The position numbers and the translations under genes are program-made. Of a stretch of 64,000 nt of DNA, positions 1 to 7,777 are shown in pieces (positions within the stretch are counted from its first letter, which is position 1; each line of letters starts with the position of its first letter). The DNA lies in NCBI GenBank assembly GCA_041395865.1, contig JAWKZQ010000002.1:1-64000 (forward strand), read 5' to 3'. Under the pieces are notes generated by a model. That model saw only the letters and a program-made list of their open reading frames with translations. It was not told where the DNA came from and searched no databases. Source of the DNA: IMCC2047 sp041395865 (lineage in GTDB: Bacteria > Pseudomonadota > Gammaproteobacteria > Pseudomonadales > IMCC2047).

Positions 1-239
1 TCCCAAAGCCTACCCGACTGATCCTGGTGCACCTGCTGTTCACTGTCATCCTCGGTCCAGGCCACACAATCGGCCCAGACTGCAGATGTCAGCGCAACAG
101 GCCATTTGAAACCGGCCTCACTGGCCATGGAACCCGCATCGATCAGCACACCGTCCTCGATGGCCTGCGCACGGGTATAGGATGAAATAACTTCACCGAA
201 AAACGCTTCGGCGGACTGTTCATTGGAAATGTTACTCAT
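1..239 (-). CDS. DUF6573-family protein, partial (3' end outside window)
   Basis: The reading frame opens at an ATG at 239-237 behind a clear AGGAG ribosome-binding site and stays open to the window edge, so the carboxyl end is missing. The visible protein begins MSNISNEQSAEAFFGEV and contains a YTRAQAIEDGVLID stretch followed by EAGFKWPVALTSAVWADCV. I recognise this as the signature of the DUF6573 family, small proteins carried by plasmids and integrative elements whose biochemical role is not established. It is the last visible member of the minus-strand element genes. Its leader carries a hairpin with an 18-base motif also found before the DUF3577 gene. Confidence 0.75.
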   Translation of the reverse strand, partial: MSNISNEQSAEAFFGEVISSYTRAQAIEDGVLIDAGSMASEAGFKWPVALTSAVWADCVAWTEDDSEQQVHQDQSGRLW

Positions 240-282
240 GGGTATTCTCCTGTGATGGATAGACACCAGGTCACACCTCCTC

Positions 283-316
283 CCCTGCCGGAGAAGATGA
301 TGCTTCCCCGGCAGGG
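283..316 (-). promoter_or_regulatory. Leader hairpin upstream of DUF6573 gene
   Basis: CCCTGCCGG (283-291) pairs perfectly with CCGGCAGGG (308-316) across a 16-base loop. It lies 44 bases before the ATG at 239 and just after the radC stop. Bases 299-316 (GATGCTTCCCCGGCAGGG) match 1417-1434 at 17 of 18 positions, and the distance to the next start codon is nearly the same (44 versus 45 bases). No U-tract follows, so a leader or attenuator role is more likely than simple termination. Confidence 0.5.
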
Positions 317-337
317 TTTGTAGAAAAGTGTTGAACT

Positions 338-853
338 TCAGAGCAGTCCACGTTCTGCAAAAGAGACGCTTTCGCCAGCCGAAACCACAAAGTGGTCAAG
401 CACCCGCACATCAACCAGTGCAAGCGCGTCTTTCAGACGGCGGGTAATCGCCTCATCCGCATGACTGGGCTCAGCAACGCCCGACGGATGATTGTGGAAA
501 AAGACCATAGCTGCGGCATTCACCTCCATAGCCTGCTGCACCACGACCCTCGGATAAACCGAGGCGCCATCGATGGTGCCCTGGAACAGCTCACGCACAG
601 CGATGATCCGGTGACGGTTATCAAGAAACAGACATCCGAAGACTTCGTTACGGTAGTCTGCCAGGCGCAGACGCAGGAAATCTCGCGTCTCGTCTGGTTT
701 ACTCAAAACCCGGCCGGCTCGATGCTTGATGGACAACACCTTCATCGCTAGTGTGATCACTGATTGCTTTTCCACATCGTTCAAGTCTGCTGGTTTCAAA
801 CCGGACAAACGGTCTTCTACCAGCGCCTCTACGGACGCATCCGTTTTCTTCAT
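338..853 (-). CDS. radC: RadC-like JAB/MPN-domain protein of the integrative element
   Basis: This 171-residue protein is a RadC/YeeS-type JAB (MPN+) domain protein. The zinc-binding JAMM motif is complete: Glu70 in RNEVF, His120 and His122 in HNHPSG, and Asp133 after PSHA. The helix-hairpin-helix part of chromosomal RadC (usually about 220 residues) is missing, as is usual for plasmid and island copies. The start at 853 follows a GGAG site. It lies downstream of the DUF3577 gene in the element's minus-strand series. The exact biochemical role of RadC proteins is unresolved; mobile-element copies are often annotated as DNA repair proteins without direct proof. Confidence 0.88.
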   Translation of the reverse strand: MKKTDASVEALVEDRLSGLKPADLNDVEKQSVITLAMKVLSIKHRAGRVLSKPDETRDFLRLRLADYRNEVFGCLFLDNRHRIIAVRELFQGTIDGASVYPRVVVQQAMEVNAAAMVFFHNHPSGVAEPSHADEAITRRLKDALALVDVRVLDHFVVSAGESVSFAERGLL

Positions 854-920
854 GACTGATCTCCTCAGGAAAAAGGGAGACCAGTCCCTCGGAGGAATGA
901 TCCCCCGATGGGTGGAAAAT

Positions 921-947
921 GGCCGGGTAACATGGTGTTACCCGGCC
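921..947 (-). repeat. Perfect hairpin between DUF3577 gene and radC
   Basis: GGCCGGGTAACA (921-932) and TGTTACCCGGCC (936-947) form a 12-base perfect stem with a 3-base loop, 11 bases beyond the DUF3577 stop codon and 68 bases before the radC start. On the minus strand it is followed by ATTTTCC, only a short U-run, so it may be a weak terminator or an mRNA-processing/stability hairpin that sets different levels of the two genes. Confidence 0.55.
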
Positions 948-957
948 AAACGTTGAG

Positions 958-1362
958 TTATGCCGCGTCTTCTTGTGCGGTGTAGAACGGTTGCCCGTCG
1001 ACCTTGGCCCACGCAATGCGCAGTAGCCGTGCCTTCAGACTGATACCGGTCTCGCCGGCCTTGTCCCCGTTCTTGAAGGTGAAGGACTCGGCAAAGAGAT
1101 CACTGAGTGTGAAGCCGATCAGTACCTTCAGATTGCCCTCGACGGCCGGCTTGAGCTGACGCACGATTTCCTGCGCCTGCTTGCCGGACACGCGACACTC
1201 GAAATGCGTGTACTGGGCGTTGTCGACACTGCCACGAAGGGCAGCGATGGTGATACTCAGGAAGGGCTCTCCTTCCTTGGGTGTCACCTCCCGGACGCGA
1301 TTGAGATAACCGATGCCGGTGGTGTGAAGATCGAAATACTGCTTGGTTTCGTTGGTTGACAT
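958..1362 (-). CDS. DUF3577 / STY4534-family ICE replication-associated protein
   Basis: The 134-residue protein begins with KQYFDLHTTGIGYLNRVREV and continues with a compact beta-rich body containing FECRVSGKQAQEIVRQL and WAKVDGQPFY. These blocks are characteristic of the STY4534 family (DUF3577), found in SPI-7/PFGI-1 type integrating conjugative elements and annotated as an ICE replication protein. The fold may be single-stranded-DNA-binding-like, but that is my inference. The start at 1362 has an AAGGAG site 9 bases upstream. It follows the parM-like gene after a 217-base structured spacer. Confidence 0.85.
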   Translation of the reverse strand: MSTNETKQYFDLHTTGIGYLNRVREVTPKEGEPFLSITIAALRGSVDNAQYTHFECRVSGKQAQEIVRQLKPAVEGNLKVLIGFTLSDLFAESFTFKNGDKAGETGISLKARLLRIAWAKVDGQPFYTAQEDAA

Positions 1363-1406
1363 AGCACTTGCTCCTTAGAGGTTAAAAACTCCCGGAACAA
1401 GCGCGC

Positions 1407-1550
1407 CCCTGACGGGGATGCTTGCCCGGCAGGGTGAATGAAATGGAATCAGGTTCCACTCCCTTGAGAAAGGACCGACGACAGAAAACTGTCGCTGTGC
1501 ACCGATTGCACGGCCCGACGGTGCCTCGACTGTCACTGAACCGCAGTGAC
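1407..1550. promoter_or_regulatory. Structured spacer with five consecutive dyads
   Basis: The 1363-1579 gap holds, in order, an imperfect hairpin at 1407-1434 (CCCTGACGGG / CCCGGCAGGG), a TGGAA-N5-TTCCA dyad at 1444-1458, CGACAG-AAAA-CTGTCG at 1479-1494, GTGCA-N5-TGCAC at 1497-1511 and GTCACTG-N5-CAGTGAC at 1532-1550. No convincing reading frame fills it. It separates the actin-like partition gene from the DUF3577 replication gene, so it may be the DUF3577 leader, a partition site or an origin-like region; the sequence cannot distinguish these. Confidence 0.5.
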
Positions 1551-1579
1551 GACGGATAAAACCTATAAAACGAATACAA

Positions 1580-2602
1580 TCAGGCCGCATCAGAGGCCTC
1601 ACAGACATAGCGCAGGTACTTGAGCATGCCGCGTGCATTGGCAAACGCAGGATGTTCAGCAATCGCTTGATGCGGGAACCAGTTGGCGATGTGTTTAGAC
1701 AGTGCCACGGTCCCACCACCGACGAACAGCACACGATCCAACTCGATGCCTAACCCCAGTTGCCGGCGGGTCTCGTCATGAATACGTTCCACGACCTCGC
1801 GCATGGCGGCCTCAACTAACGCGGCAACATCGTGCGCCTTACCTTGAAGACGAACAGTCTTGTGCTCCACCGCCTGGGATACCAGTTGCTCGCTGAGTGA
1901 CTCCAGATCGAAGCGTTCCTGGATTCCATCGGCCACACTCTGTTTCACGTTCAACATTCCACACTGCAGGGAACCAGAAGAGGCATGTAAGATGCCCTGG
2001 TCCTTTACCACGACGTAGTCTGTCGTGCGTCCACCGATGTCGACGATGGCAACCGGTACGGAGACGCGATCCGCATCGAGTGTGACGCCATCCTCCAGTT
2101 CGACGATCACGTAGTCATACCAGGCGGCCAAGGCCTCCGGGATAACCTCATGAAACGCTATGCCTGCTGGCAGCGCACCAGAAAGTGGGCGAACAGTCTG
2201 CTTGAGGCTATCGCGCTTCCGGGCAATGGTTTCCTGCCTGTGCTCGCCGCTCTTGCGGTAGAAGGAACTGACAGGCAAACCGGAGACAGCATGCACGCTC
2301 TTTCCGGCAAGGCCGGCCTGTTGCAGGGCGTGTTGAACAACCGACCGGTTCAGACCAGACCACGGGTAGCCTTCAAAATGCGTGGGTGAACCGTCCAGGG
2401 CGCCAACCGAATACACGGTATCCTCTGTCTCGTACTCAGAGATGCGTTGTTCGGCTTCATGGATCCAGGTCACACCGGACTGACCCACGCGAGCACGTGA
2501 AGGAATCGCGAGTAACCGACCATCCGGAAGTGCGATCTTGGTGAATGCATAGCCATCGTCGAGGCCAACCGGGATGGGATTTATTGAGCTTGCGTCAGCC
2601 AT
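1580..2602 (-). CDS. ParM/StbA-like actin-family partition protein
   Basis: This 340-residue protein has the actin/Hsp70 ATPase layout of ParM/StbA: phosphate-1 loop LDDGYAFTK (residues 14-22), phosphate-2 loop VDIGGRTTDY (about 187-196) and adenosine loop FVGGGT (about 293-298). ParM proteins polymerise with ATP and push apart plasmid copies bound through an adaptor and a centromere. The length agrees with the family (about 320-350). A small gene of basic N-terminal character ends 51 bases upstream and could be the adaptor. The start at 2602 is preceded by AGAGGA. An actin-like partition gene in an element that also carries ParB is notable. Confidence 0.85.
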   Translation of the reverse strand: MADASSINPIPVGLDDGYAFTKIALPDGRLLAIPSRARVGQSGVTWIHEAEQRISEYETEDTVYSVGALDGSPTHFEGYPWSGLNRSVVQHALQQAGLAGKSVHAVSGLPVSSFYRKSGEHRQETIARKRDSLKQTVRPLSGALPAGIAFHEVIPEALAAWYDYVIVELEDGVTLDADRVSVPVAIVDIGGRTTDYVVVKDQGILHASSGSLQCGMLNVKQSVADGIQERFDLESLSEQLVSQAVEHKTVRLQGKAHDVAALVEAAMREVVERIHDETRRQLGLGIELDRVLFVGGGTVALSKHIANWFPHQAIAEHPAFANARGMLKYLRYVCEASDAA

Positions 2603-2653
2603 ATGTTTTTAATCCTCTGATTCGTTATCGAGTATGTTTGTAGGTTCCCTGCC

Positions 2654-2998
2654 CTAGCCCATCACCTTGCCCAGCGCCGCGAAGGGTTTGGTACCCTCCG
2701 CGACCGATATAGGCTCAGCCTTCGCCACAGCAGGCGCCGATTCGGGAAGTCCAGCAGTCCGACGCGGCGACCGGGGCATCGACTTCGTAAATGCCGCCGT
2801 CGAATCGCGTTTCGTATCGTCAGATGTACCGCGTAGCGATTCGATCTCGGATCTAAATCCCTGAACCAGCAACCCGCGCAACCATTCCTGCCGGCGGTTA
2901 GCCGGCACTTGTCTGTGTCGGTTCAGCAGGACGGACTCCAGCGCCACACGGGGATCAAGCTGTATGGTGACGCGGATTCCTGGCTGTGCTTTTGCCAT
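2654..2998 (-). CDS. Small protein with ribbon-helix-helix-like N-terminus, candidate ParM adaptor
   Basis: The protein has 114 residues. Residues 7-16 (IRVTIQLDPR) look like a DNA-contacting beta strand, followed by helices with the segment RRQEWLRGLL, as in ribbon-helix-helix proteins. The second half is Ser/Pro/Arg/Ala-rich and probably disordered. It stands directly before the ParM-like gene in the same orientation. Partition actins usually pair with a small DNA-binding adaptor (ParR or StbB), so that role is plausible, but I do not recognise the family and the assignment rests on position and shape only. Confidence 0.55.
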   Translation of the reverse strand: MAKAQPGIRVTIQLDPRVALESVLLNRHRQVPANRRQEWLRGLLVQGFRSEIESLRGTSDDTKRDSTAAFTKSMPRSPRRTAGLPESAPAVAKAEPISVAEGTKPFAALGKVMG

Positions 2999-3078
2999 GA
3001 CAAGACGGCCTCACTGACTTCAGACAAGCTCAGGATTATGGAGACACGTGGCCGACACGCCAGAGGAAACCCGACACA

Positions 3079-3852
3079 TCACGCGTCGTCGTTTTCGTCA
3101 GAGGAAGGAGCTGTGATCGGTGTGGAGGGTGCGGAACGCAGTCCCAGGTTCCTGGAAAATCCCGATGACAAATGACGTTGAATCGGCGCCATCGGTGCAC
3201 GACGTGCGCCACTCAATACATCATCGGGAACTACTCCCATGAGCTCTACAGCCTGTGTATTCTTGTCGTTGCCTTTCTGAATATCAGACCGCTCGATGCG
3301 CAGAAAGCGATAACCTTGGGGAATCATGAACAGACCGCGGATCTTGCGTGCGCCCAACTCTATGACATGGTCGCGTGATGCACGGTCCAGTACACCGATG
3401 TGGCCTGCGGTTAGCGCTGCACAAACCAGGGTATCGTATGTCGATACGAGGCGTGCGGCCTGATAAGCATAGGGGTTGGCGAACTGTAGCGGCATCCGGT
3501 AGGGTCGCTCAGACTCGGCGACGGCGACCTCTATCGAGCCCATCTGTTTCAACCGCTCATCCAGATCCCGCTGTAGACGCTGGAATAGCGCCTCCCGCTC
3601 CTCAATGGCTTCATGTACCTTGATTAGCCACCAGTCTGCATATGGATCATCATTGCGCGACGCCTGCCAGATCAGTCGCAGGCGTTCAGCAAAGAGCCCC
3701 AGACCGATGATCGGCGATTGTCCCTTCGTGCCGTTACGACCACGAATAAGCCGACGCGCCTGGTTCGTCTGCAGCGTCAGCCAAACCTGGCCACGCAGGG
3801 GACCCAGTTTGTCAGCATCGGCCGGTTTGGGAATCGGATTTTCCGTGGTCAC
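3079..3852 (-). CDS. PFL_4669-family integrating conjugative element protein
   Basis: The 257-residue protein matches the TIGR03761/PFL_4669 family: GPLRGQVWLTLQTNQARRLI near the N-terminus, then IIGLGLFAERLRLIWQASRNDDPYADWWLIKVHEAI, and a central ANPYAYQAARLVSTYDTLV block. The family is found only in integrating conjugative elements and is of unknown biochemical function. The start is a GTG at 3852 with an AGGAA upstream; the C-terminal 40 residues are Pro/Ser/Arg-rich and likely flexible. It follows the STY4528-type gene after 150 bases, the usual neighbour in these elements. Confidence 0.85.
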   Translation of the reverse strand: MTTENPIPKPADADKLGPLRGQVWLTLQTNQARRLIRGRNGTKGQSPIIGLGLFAERLRLIWQASRNDDPYADWWLIKVHEAIEEREALFQRLQRDLDERLKQMGSIEVAVAESERPYRMPLQFANPYAYQAARLVSTYDTLVCAALTAGHIGVLDRASRDHVIELGARKIRGLFMIPQGYRFLRIERSDIQKGNDKNTQAVELMGVVPDDVLSGARRAPMAPIQRHLSSGFSRNLGLRSAPSTPITAPSSDENDDA

Positions 3853-3972
3853 AGGTTGTCGGGTTCCTTGTTGCTTGAGTTAGCGCGTATAAACGCATGC
3901 ACACTCGTCATGAACAAGGGAAAACCCGGTCGACAAAAGGAAGGGTTCTGTAATGAGTTGGAATCTCGACAG

Positions 3973-3991
3973 GTGATTCCAGTGGAATCAC
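3973..3991. promoter_or_regulatory. 19-bp palindrome, candidate protein-binding site
   Basis: GTGATTCCA-G-TGGAATCAC is a perfect 9+1+9 palindrome. Another TGGAATC lies at 3959-3965 and a related TGGAA-N5-TTCCA at 1444-1458. It sits in the gap between the STY4528-type and PFL_4669-type genes. Odd-centred perfect DNA palindromes with very small loops suit dimeric DNA-binding proteins better than RNA hairpins. ParB of the element is one candidate ligand; this is inference. Confidence 0.45.
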
Positions 3992-4003
3992 TCAGAGGAA
4001 AGC

Positions 4004-5287
4004 TTATGACTCTTTAGCTTCTGATACTTGATCCTTATTTACAGGCATCCCCAACGCCTTCCGCATTTCATCCATCCGTACTTTTGCCAGCGCCATGCGC
4101 TTCTGGCGTTGCTCCTCAGTCTCCTTCGGTTCCGTGGCTGTGTCTTGGCGTGCTACCTGTTGACGCTGAATCTCCCGCGCGTGCCGGGCATCCCGTACCT
4201 TGATACCGAGATTGGGCACAAACTCACCGGATTTCATCCGTTCACAGAGACGGAACAGGAAGCTGATCTCGTCATAGACCGGCTTCATACCCTTTTGCTC
4301 GGCCTGGAACCGTCCCTCCAGCTCATCAAGAATCGGCTGGCGATCCGCTGGGGCGAGTTTGGAAAGATAGCGGTTTGCGATGTCTCGCTGGTTTTCGCCC
4401 AGACGCCGCGGATATACCAGCGGCTCACCATGCTCACCGGCATGCATAAATTTCGACGCATCTTCACCAGAAGTAGTAGTTGTTGTTTTTTTATTATTAC
4501 TACTACAACCTGAGTTCGATTTATGTGCATTCGATTCTTGAACTCGGGTCTCAACCGAGTTCGAATTTTGGTCACGGTGATCCTGCGCCTGACTGTTGCC
4601 CATAGAATCTTGACGAATCTGCTGGATAGCATCGCAGGTAAACGAGAAGAACCGGCGTAGTCCTTCGTTACCTGTGCTCACCGCTGACTGCAACCGCCGT
4701 TCGATTGGATGCTCCAGGGCGCATACGTCACGCCCGCCCCTGACATCCTCATCAATGGACGCCAACACGCCCTTGGCCACGGTACGCACCCGGGCATGAC
4801 CATGGCTCACGGCCTTGTTCAGAAAGGCCATGTAGTCGCCATCCAGGTGAATCACATCGGCCAGTGGCAGGGGCTCATCATGCAGTGCATAGACGTTACC
4901 GCGAAACCGTCCGCTCGCTTTACGCATACGTCCACAGAGGGTCAACCAGCGCGAGGCACGCAAGATGGCAATCGCACGGGCTATCGTAGAACGCGATGAA
5001 ACATTGGCCAGGCGGGAAATGGTCTCATAACTCGGAAAAGCGGCATTAGCCCCTGTCTCCCGAACCGCCAACATGATGACCATCCACACCAGTTTGTCGA
5101 CTGGCTCGAGTACCGGATCGCGGATTACCGCAGTGGGAAAAGACTGGTGCCGGTTTCCGAGGAAAAGGACCGTGTCGGCAGCACCGCCATCGCGTGATGC
5201 CTCCACACGAGCGATGGTGGCCTTGATCAGTTTATCGAGGGCGAGTGTTTCCGGTCGAATGACGCCTGTCTGCTCATCCATCATCAC
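4004..5287 (-). CDS. STY4528-family pathogenicity-island/ICE replication protein
   Basis: The protein has 427 residues. The first half carries the conserved DTVLFLGNRHQSFPTAVIRD and VDKLVWMVIMLAVRETG blocks followed by a winged-helix region (PSYETISRLANVSSRSTIARAIAILRASRWL), which I recognise as the STY4528 replication-protein family of SPI-7-type islands. The middle has a low-complexity Asn/Lys/Thr stretch (NNKKTTTTTT) that looks like a linker, and the C-terminal third is charged and helical (QQVARQDTATEPKETEEQRQ). The start overlaps the end of the DUF2857 gene by 14 bases, pointing to translational coupling. Role inferred: initiating or priming element DNA replication after excision. Confidence 0.85.
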   Translation of the reverse strand: MMMDEQTGVIRPETLALDKLIKATIARVEASRDGGAADTVLFLGNRHQSFPTAVIRDPVLEPVDKLVWMVIMLAVRETGANAAFPSYETISRLANVSSRSTIARAIAILRASRWLTLCGRMRKASGRFRGNVYALHDEPLPLADVIHLDGDYMAFLNKAVSHGHARVRTVAKGVLASIDEDVRGGRDVCALEHPIERRLQSAVSTGNEGLRRFFSFTCDAIQQIRQDSMGNSQAQDHRDQNSNSVETRVQESNAHKSNSGCSSNNKKTTTTTSGEDASKFMHAGEHGEPLVYPRRLGENQRDIANRYLSKLAPADRQPILDELEGRFQAEQKGMKPVYDEISFLFRLCERMKSGEFVPNLGIKVRDARHAREIQRQQVARQDTATEPKETEEQRQKRMALAKVRMDEMRKALGMPVNKDQVSEAKES

Positions 5288-5879
5288 CTACCTGAGCGGC
5301 ACCATCGTCATTCTGGCCGGTCAGGTTTCCGTACTGGGCCCATCGCTGGGTCAGGTTCCAGATGGCGCGCATCGGCACCCCGGTCTCCCGGTGGAGTTCC
5401 AGGTAATCCTTGGGCGCGAGTAATCCAGTTGTCTCCCCATCGACCCGGCTCGACCAGGCCTGCCAGAGCCGGTGGGAACTTTCCTCATCGGCTTCGGGGG
5501 GACGCCCGACCGAAGGGCTCACAGACAGAGTACGCCTTAGCCGACCGTAATCACGGGCATTCAATCCGAACAGGATCAACAGCATCTCATGCGGCGCATC
5601 AGCTGCAATCAGCGACTGCAGGGTTTCTTCCGATTCGCGCTGCACCCGCAGGTGATCGATCATCGGCCAGTACACCTGCCGATTCAGGGCGATATCCAAA
5701 CAGTGGGCACGAAGCGATTCAACACGGTACAGGTCCGAGACGTTCATCTCCCGCAGAGCCTCGATCTCACGTGGACCGAATTTCATGTTTTGCAGGGCCA
5801 CGTGGTCCCCTTCTGCCAGGCAGCGAATGGCATACATCAGTACAGCGGTGACCAGATCGGATTCCTTCGTGCTTTCCAT
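5274..5879 (-). CDS. DUF2857 (STY4526-like) ICE protein
   Basis: The 201-residue protein starts MESTKESDLVTAVLMYAIRCLAEGDHVALQNMKFGPREIEALREM, matching the DUF2857 family (STY4526 in SPI-7), found next to parB in integrating conjugative elements. The N-terminal 80 residues are helical with an SLRAHCLDI motif; residues 135-185 (VGRPPEADEESSHRLWQAW, APKDYLELHRETGVPMRAIWNLTQRW) look like a second helical DNA-binding-like unit. It begins 5 bases after the parB stop codon. Function is not known. Confidence 0.8.
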   Translation of the reverse strand: MESTKESDLVTAVLMYAIRCLAEGDHVALQNMKFGPREIEALREMNVSDLYRVESLRAHCLDIALNRQVYWPMIDHLRVQRESEETLQSLIAADAPHEMLLILFGLNARDYGRLRRTLSVSPSVGRPPEADEESSHRLWQAWSSRVDGETTGLLAPKDYLELHRETGVPMRAIWNLTQRWAQYGNLTGQNDDGAAQVGDDG

Positions 5880-5884
5880 CGCCT

Positions 5885-7462
5885 CTACTCCCAGACCGAT
5901 ACACCGGTCTCCGCGGCGATACGGCGGATGCGTCGATAGGTATCCATCAAGGCCAGTAAATCACGCCAGTCCCGATCATCGAGCGGCCGCCAGAGCCGAT
6001 AGCCGGTGTGACCCGGATCCAGTGTCCAGATACTGCTGAATAACAGATCGGCATCTTCGGTCTCGAGTGCACGGCGAAGGATGGACTCGTCTGGCAGGAG
6101 CGGCAACATGGCCCCGAGCGGTGCAAAGGTCATCTCCGCACAAGCCGCCAACTGCCACCACAGCATGGTGAGCTGACTCAAACTATCCTCGTCGAGCTGA
6201 TCCGCCAGGGTTGGATCTGGAACATCGCGTAATACGAATCCCAAGCCTTTGCCGGACACCGCTTCAACGAGGTCCGCCATACCGTTACGCTGGGCCAGTC
6301 GTGTCGCAAGCGTCCAGGCTCGGCCACGCAAAGACTTCAGATCGTTCGGACTGGTATCGTTGGTGAGATTCGGTAGCTCGGTGTCAGGCTCAGAAGTCTC
6401 TTTGACATCGTCATCCAGAAGAACAGTATCCGGCGCACTACCGGGATTAGACTGATCCGGTAGTTCCGCTGGTAACTCATCAGTGAATGTTCGATCCGAA
6501 CTGGATACACGCGAACCCCCATCATCCTGGTCAGCATCGAACGATTCGTCTGTAGGGTGCTCAAGTTCTGACGATTCCTCATTCGGATCCGGTTCCACTT
6601 CGGCCTCTGGAATCACCAGTTCCCTGCCGGCCATCTCAGCATCGAGCATCACGCGTACGGTATGAATGCTGACATCCAATGCAGCGGCAATTTCAGATTC
6701 CAATGCGCTGCGGAGTACATCTGTGTCCCAGTCGGGGCTATCGTACCGTTTGCATAGTGTCGTGAAGACCTCTTCGAAATCCTCTGCCGACTCGGAACAC
6801 CGATCCTGCCAAATCTTGTGAGCGGCACGCTCCAATCTGCGAATGCGTTCGACATGCGGCCTGCCGAGCCCGCCTTCGAGTGCAATGGGGATGACGGGTA
6901 ATAGACGATGGACGGTGTACACCATCTGGGAAATACGCGCCTGGGTGATGCGATATCCGGCACGGCGGAGTTCTGTTTCGAGACGCCTTTGAGAGATCAC
7001 ATCGAGACCGAGTTCTTCGGTAAGCAATTCTTGCGCTTCGCAAACAGCGCGCGCCTTATCGATGAAGGTAAGACCTCCCCGCAGGTCATTTTCTCGAAGA
7101 TGCGCCAGCAGGACATCAGATTCGCAGCACCAGGCTTTGAGCAGGCAAGGTACTGCGGCAAAACGTTGATCACCGGTCTCGGCGAATAACTCCTTCAGTA
7201 TGATCAGCCGCGTATTACCACCGGCATGGACGATAAAATCAGTCGCATCTGGGCGCTGCGTGACCACCAAAGGTTGGTCCAGACCGGCATTGCGAATCGA
7301 GTCTCTAATCCGGTCATATTCGGGATTACGGCCGTGACGCGGATTGTGCTCGTATGGCTGAATTCGGGAGATATCGATCATCTGTGGCGCCGAGCTGGTG
7401 GTTGCTTCTGCCGGTTGTGAGATCGACAAATTCTCAGACGGCGTTGTGGGTTTGCCAGCCAT
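5885..7462 (-). CDS. parB: PFGI-1-class ICE ParB-family protein
   Basis: The 525-residue protein has a ParB/sulfiredoxin-like N-terminal domain from about residue 27 (IDISRIQPYEHNPRHGRNPEYDRIRDSIRNAGLDQPLVV), including HAGGNTRL, the counterpart of the ParB GERR-type nucleotide-binding motif, then a helix-turn-helix region (about 150-195). An acidic Ser/Asp/Glu-rich linker (about 285-370) leads to a C-terminal domain specific to ICE ParBs. Family members bind element DNA and help maintain the excised circle. It starts 3 bases after the Cro-like gene. The ParA/Soj and DnaB-like genes that usually precede parB in this class are absent here. Confidence 0.88.
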   Translation of the reverse strand: MAGKPTTPSENLSISQPAEATTSSAPQMIDISRIQPYEHNPRHGRNPEYDRIRDSIRNAGLDQPLVVTQRPDATDFIVHAGGNTRLIILKELFAETGDQRFAAVPCLLKAWCCESDVLLAHLRENDLRGGLTFIDKARAVCEAQELLTEELGLDVISQRRLETELRRAGYRITQARISQMVYTVHRLLPVIPIALEGGLGRPHVERIRRLERAAHKIWQDRCSESAEDFEEVFTTLCKRYDSPDWDTDVLRSALESEIAAALDVSIHTVRVMLDAEMAGRELVIPEAEVEPDPNEESSELEHPTDESFDADQDDGGSRVSSSDRTFTDELPAELPDQSNPGSAPDTVLLDDDVKETSEPDTELPNLTNDTSPNDLKSLRGRAWTLATRLAQRNGMADLVEAVSGKGLGFVLRDVPDPTLADQLDEDSLSQLTMLWWQLAACAEMTFAPLGAMLPLLPDESILRRALETEDADLLFSSIWTLDPGHTGYRLWRPLDDRDWRDLLALMDTYRRIRRIAAETGVSVWE

Positions 7463-7465
7463 TGG

Positions 7466-7720
7466 TCATTCCCATCCCTGCAGGCCGACGAATATCTCCG
7501 GGTAACGGACCAGGCTTTCCCGCGGCACCGGCTCAAGCCGCCCTCCTGATCGATCCGCCACCCGCTGGCTGATCTGCTCGATTCGTGTCGCCATCTGGGG
7601 GCTCGCATGCCGGTGCTTACCAGCCAGCTGATACAAATAAGCAACTGAATCGTTGCAAACGGTAGCCAACTCTGCGCGTTCCCGCTTGGTGGCATATTTC
7701 AAGAATGTCCTTAGCTTCAT
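7466..7720 (-). CDS. Small Cro/YdaS-like helix-turn-helix regulator
   Basis: The 84-residue protein begins MKLRTFLKYATKRERAELATVCNDSVAYLYQLAG, a YdaS/Cro-like helix-turn-helix (recognition helix near residues 25-36), with SPQMATRIEQISQRVADRSGGR following. An ATG at 7741 is possible but would place the operator-like site 7723-7737 inside the coding region, so I chose 7720. It is divergent from the S24 repressor gene (94 bases between starts) and heads the parB operon, the layout of a phage cI/cro switch. It presumably opposes the repressor during element activation. Confidence 0.75.
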   Translation of the reverse strand: MKLRTFLKYATKRERAELATVCNDSVAYLYQLAGKHRHASPQMATRIEQISQRVADRSGGRLEPVPRESLVRYPEIFVGLQGWE

Positions 7721-7722
7721 GG

Positions 7723-7737
7723 TGCCGGACATTAGCA
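7723..7737. promoter_or_regulatory. Operator-like site at the cro-like start
   Basis: TGCCGGACATTAGCA reads TGCTAATGTCCGGCA on the minus strand, matching the TGCTAA-N5/6-GGCA pattern seen at 8669-8684. It ends two bases before the ATG of the Cro-like gene, a position where bound repressor would block expression of the parB operon. Assigned by similarity between sites only. Confidence 0.45.
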
Positions 7738-7777
7738 CCATGCATATCTATCAGCAAGCTAACTCGCCAACTAAATG

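Noticed and set aside
4490..4500. Programmed frameshift at the A7 run in the STY4528-type gene
   Set aside because: The reading frame does not fit the X XXY YYZ slippery pattern and the alternative frames encode nothing recognisable.
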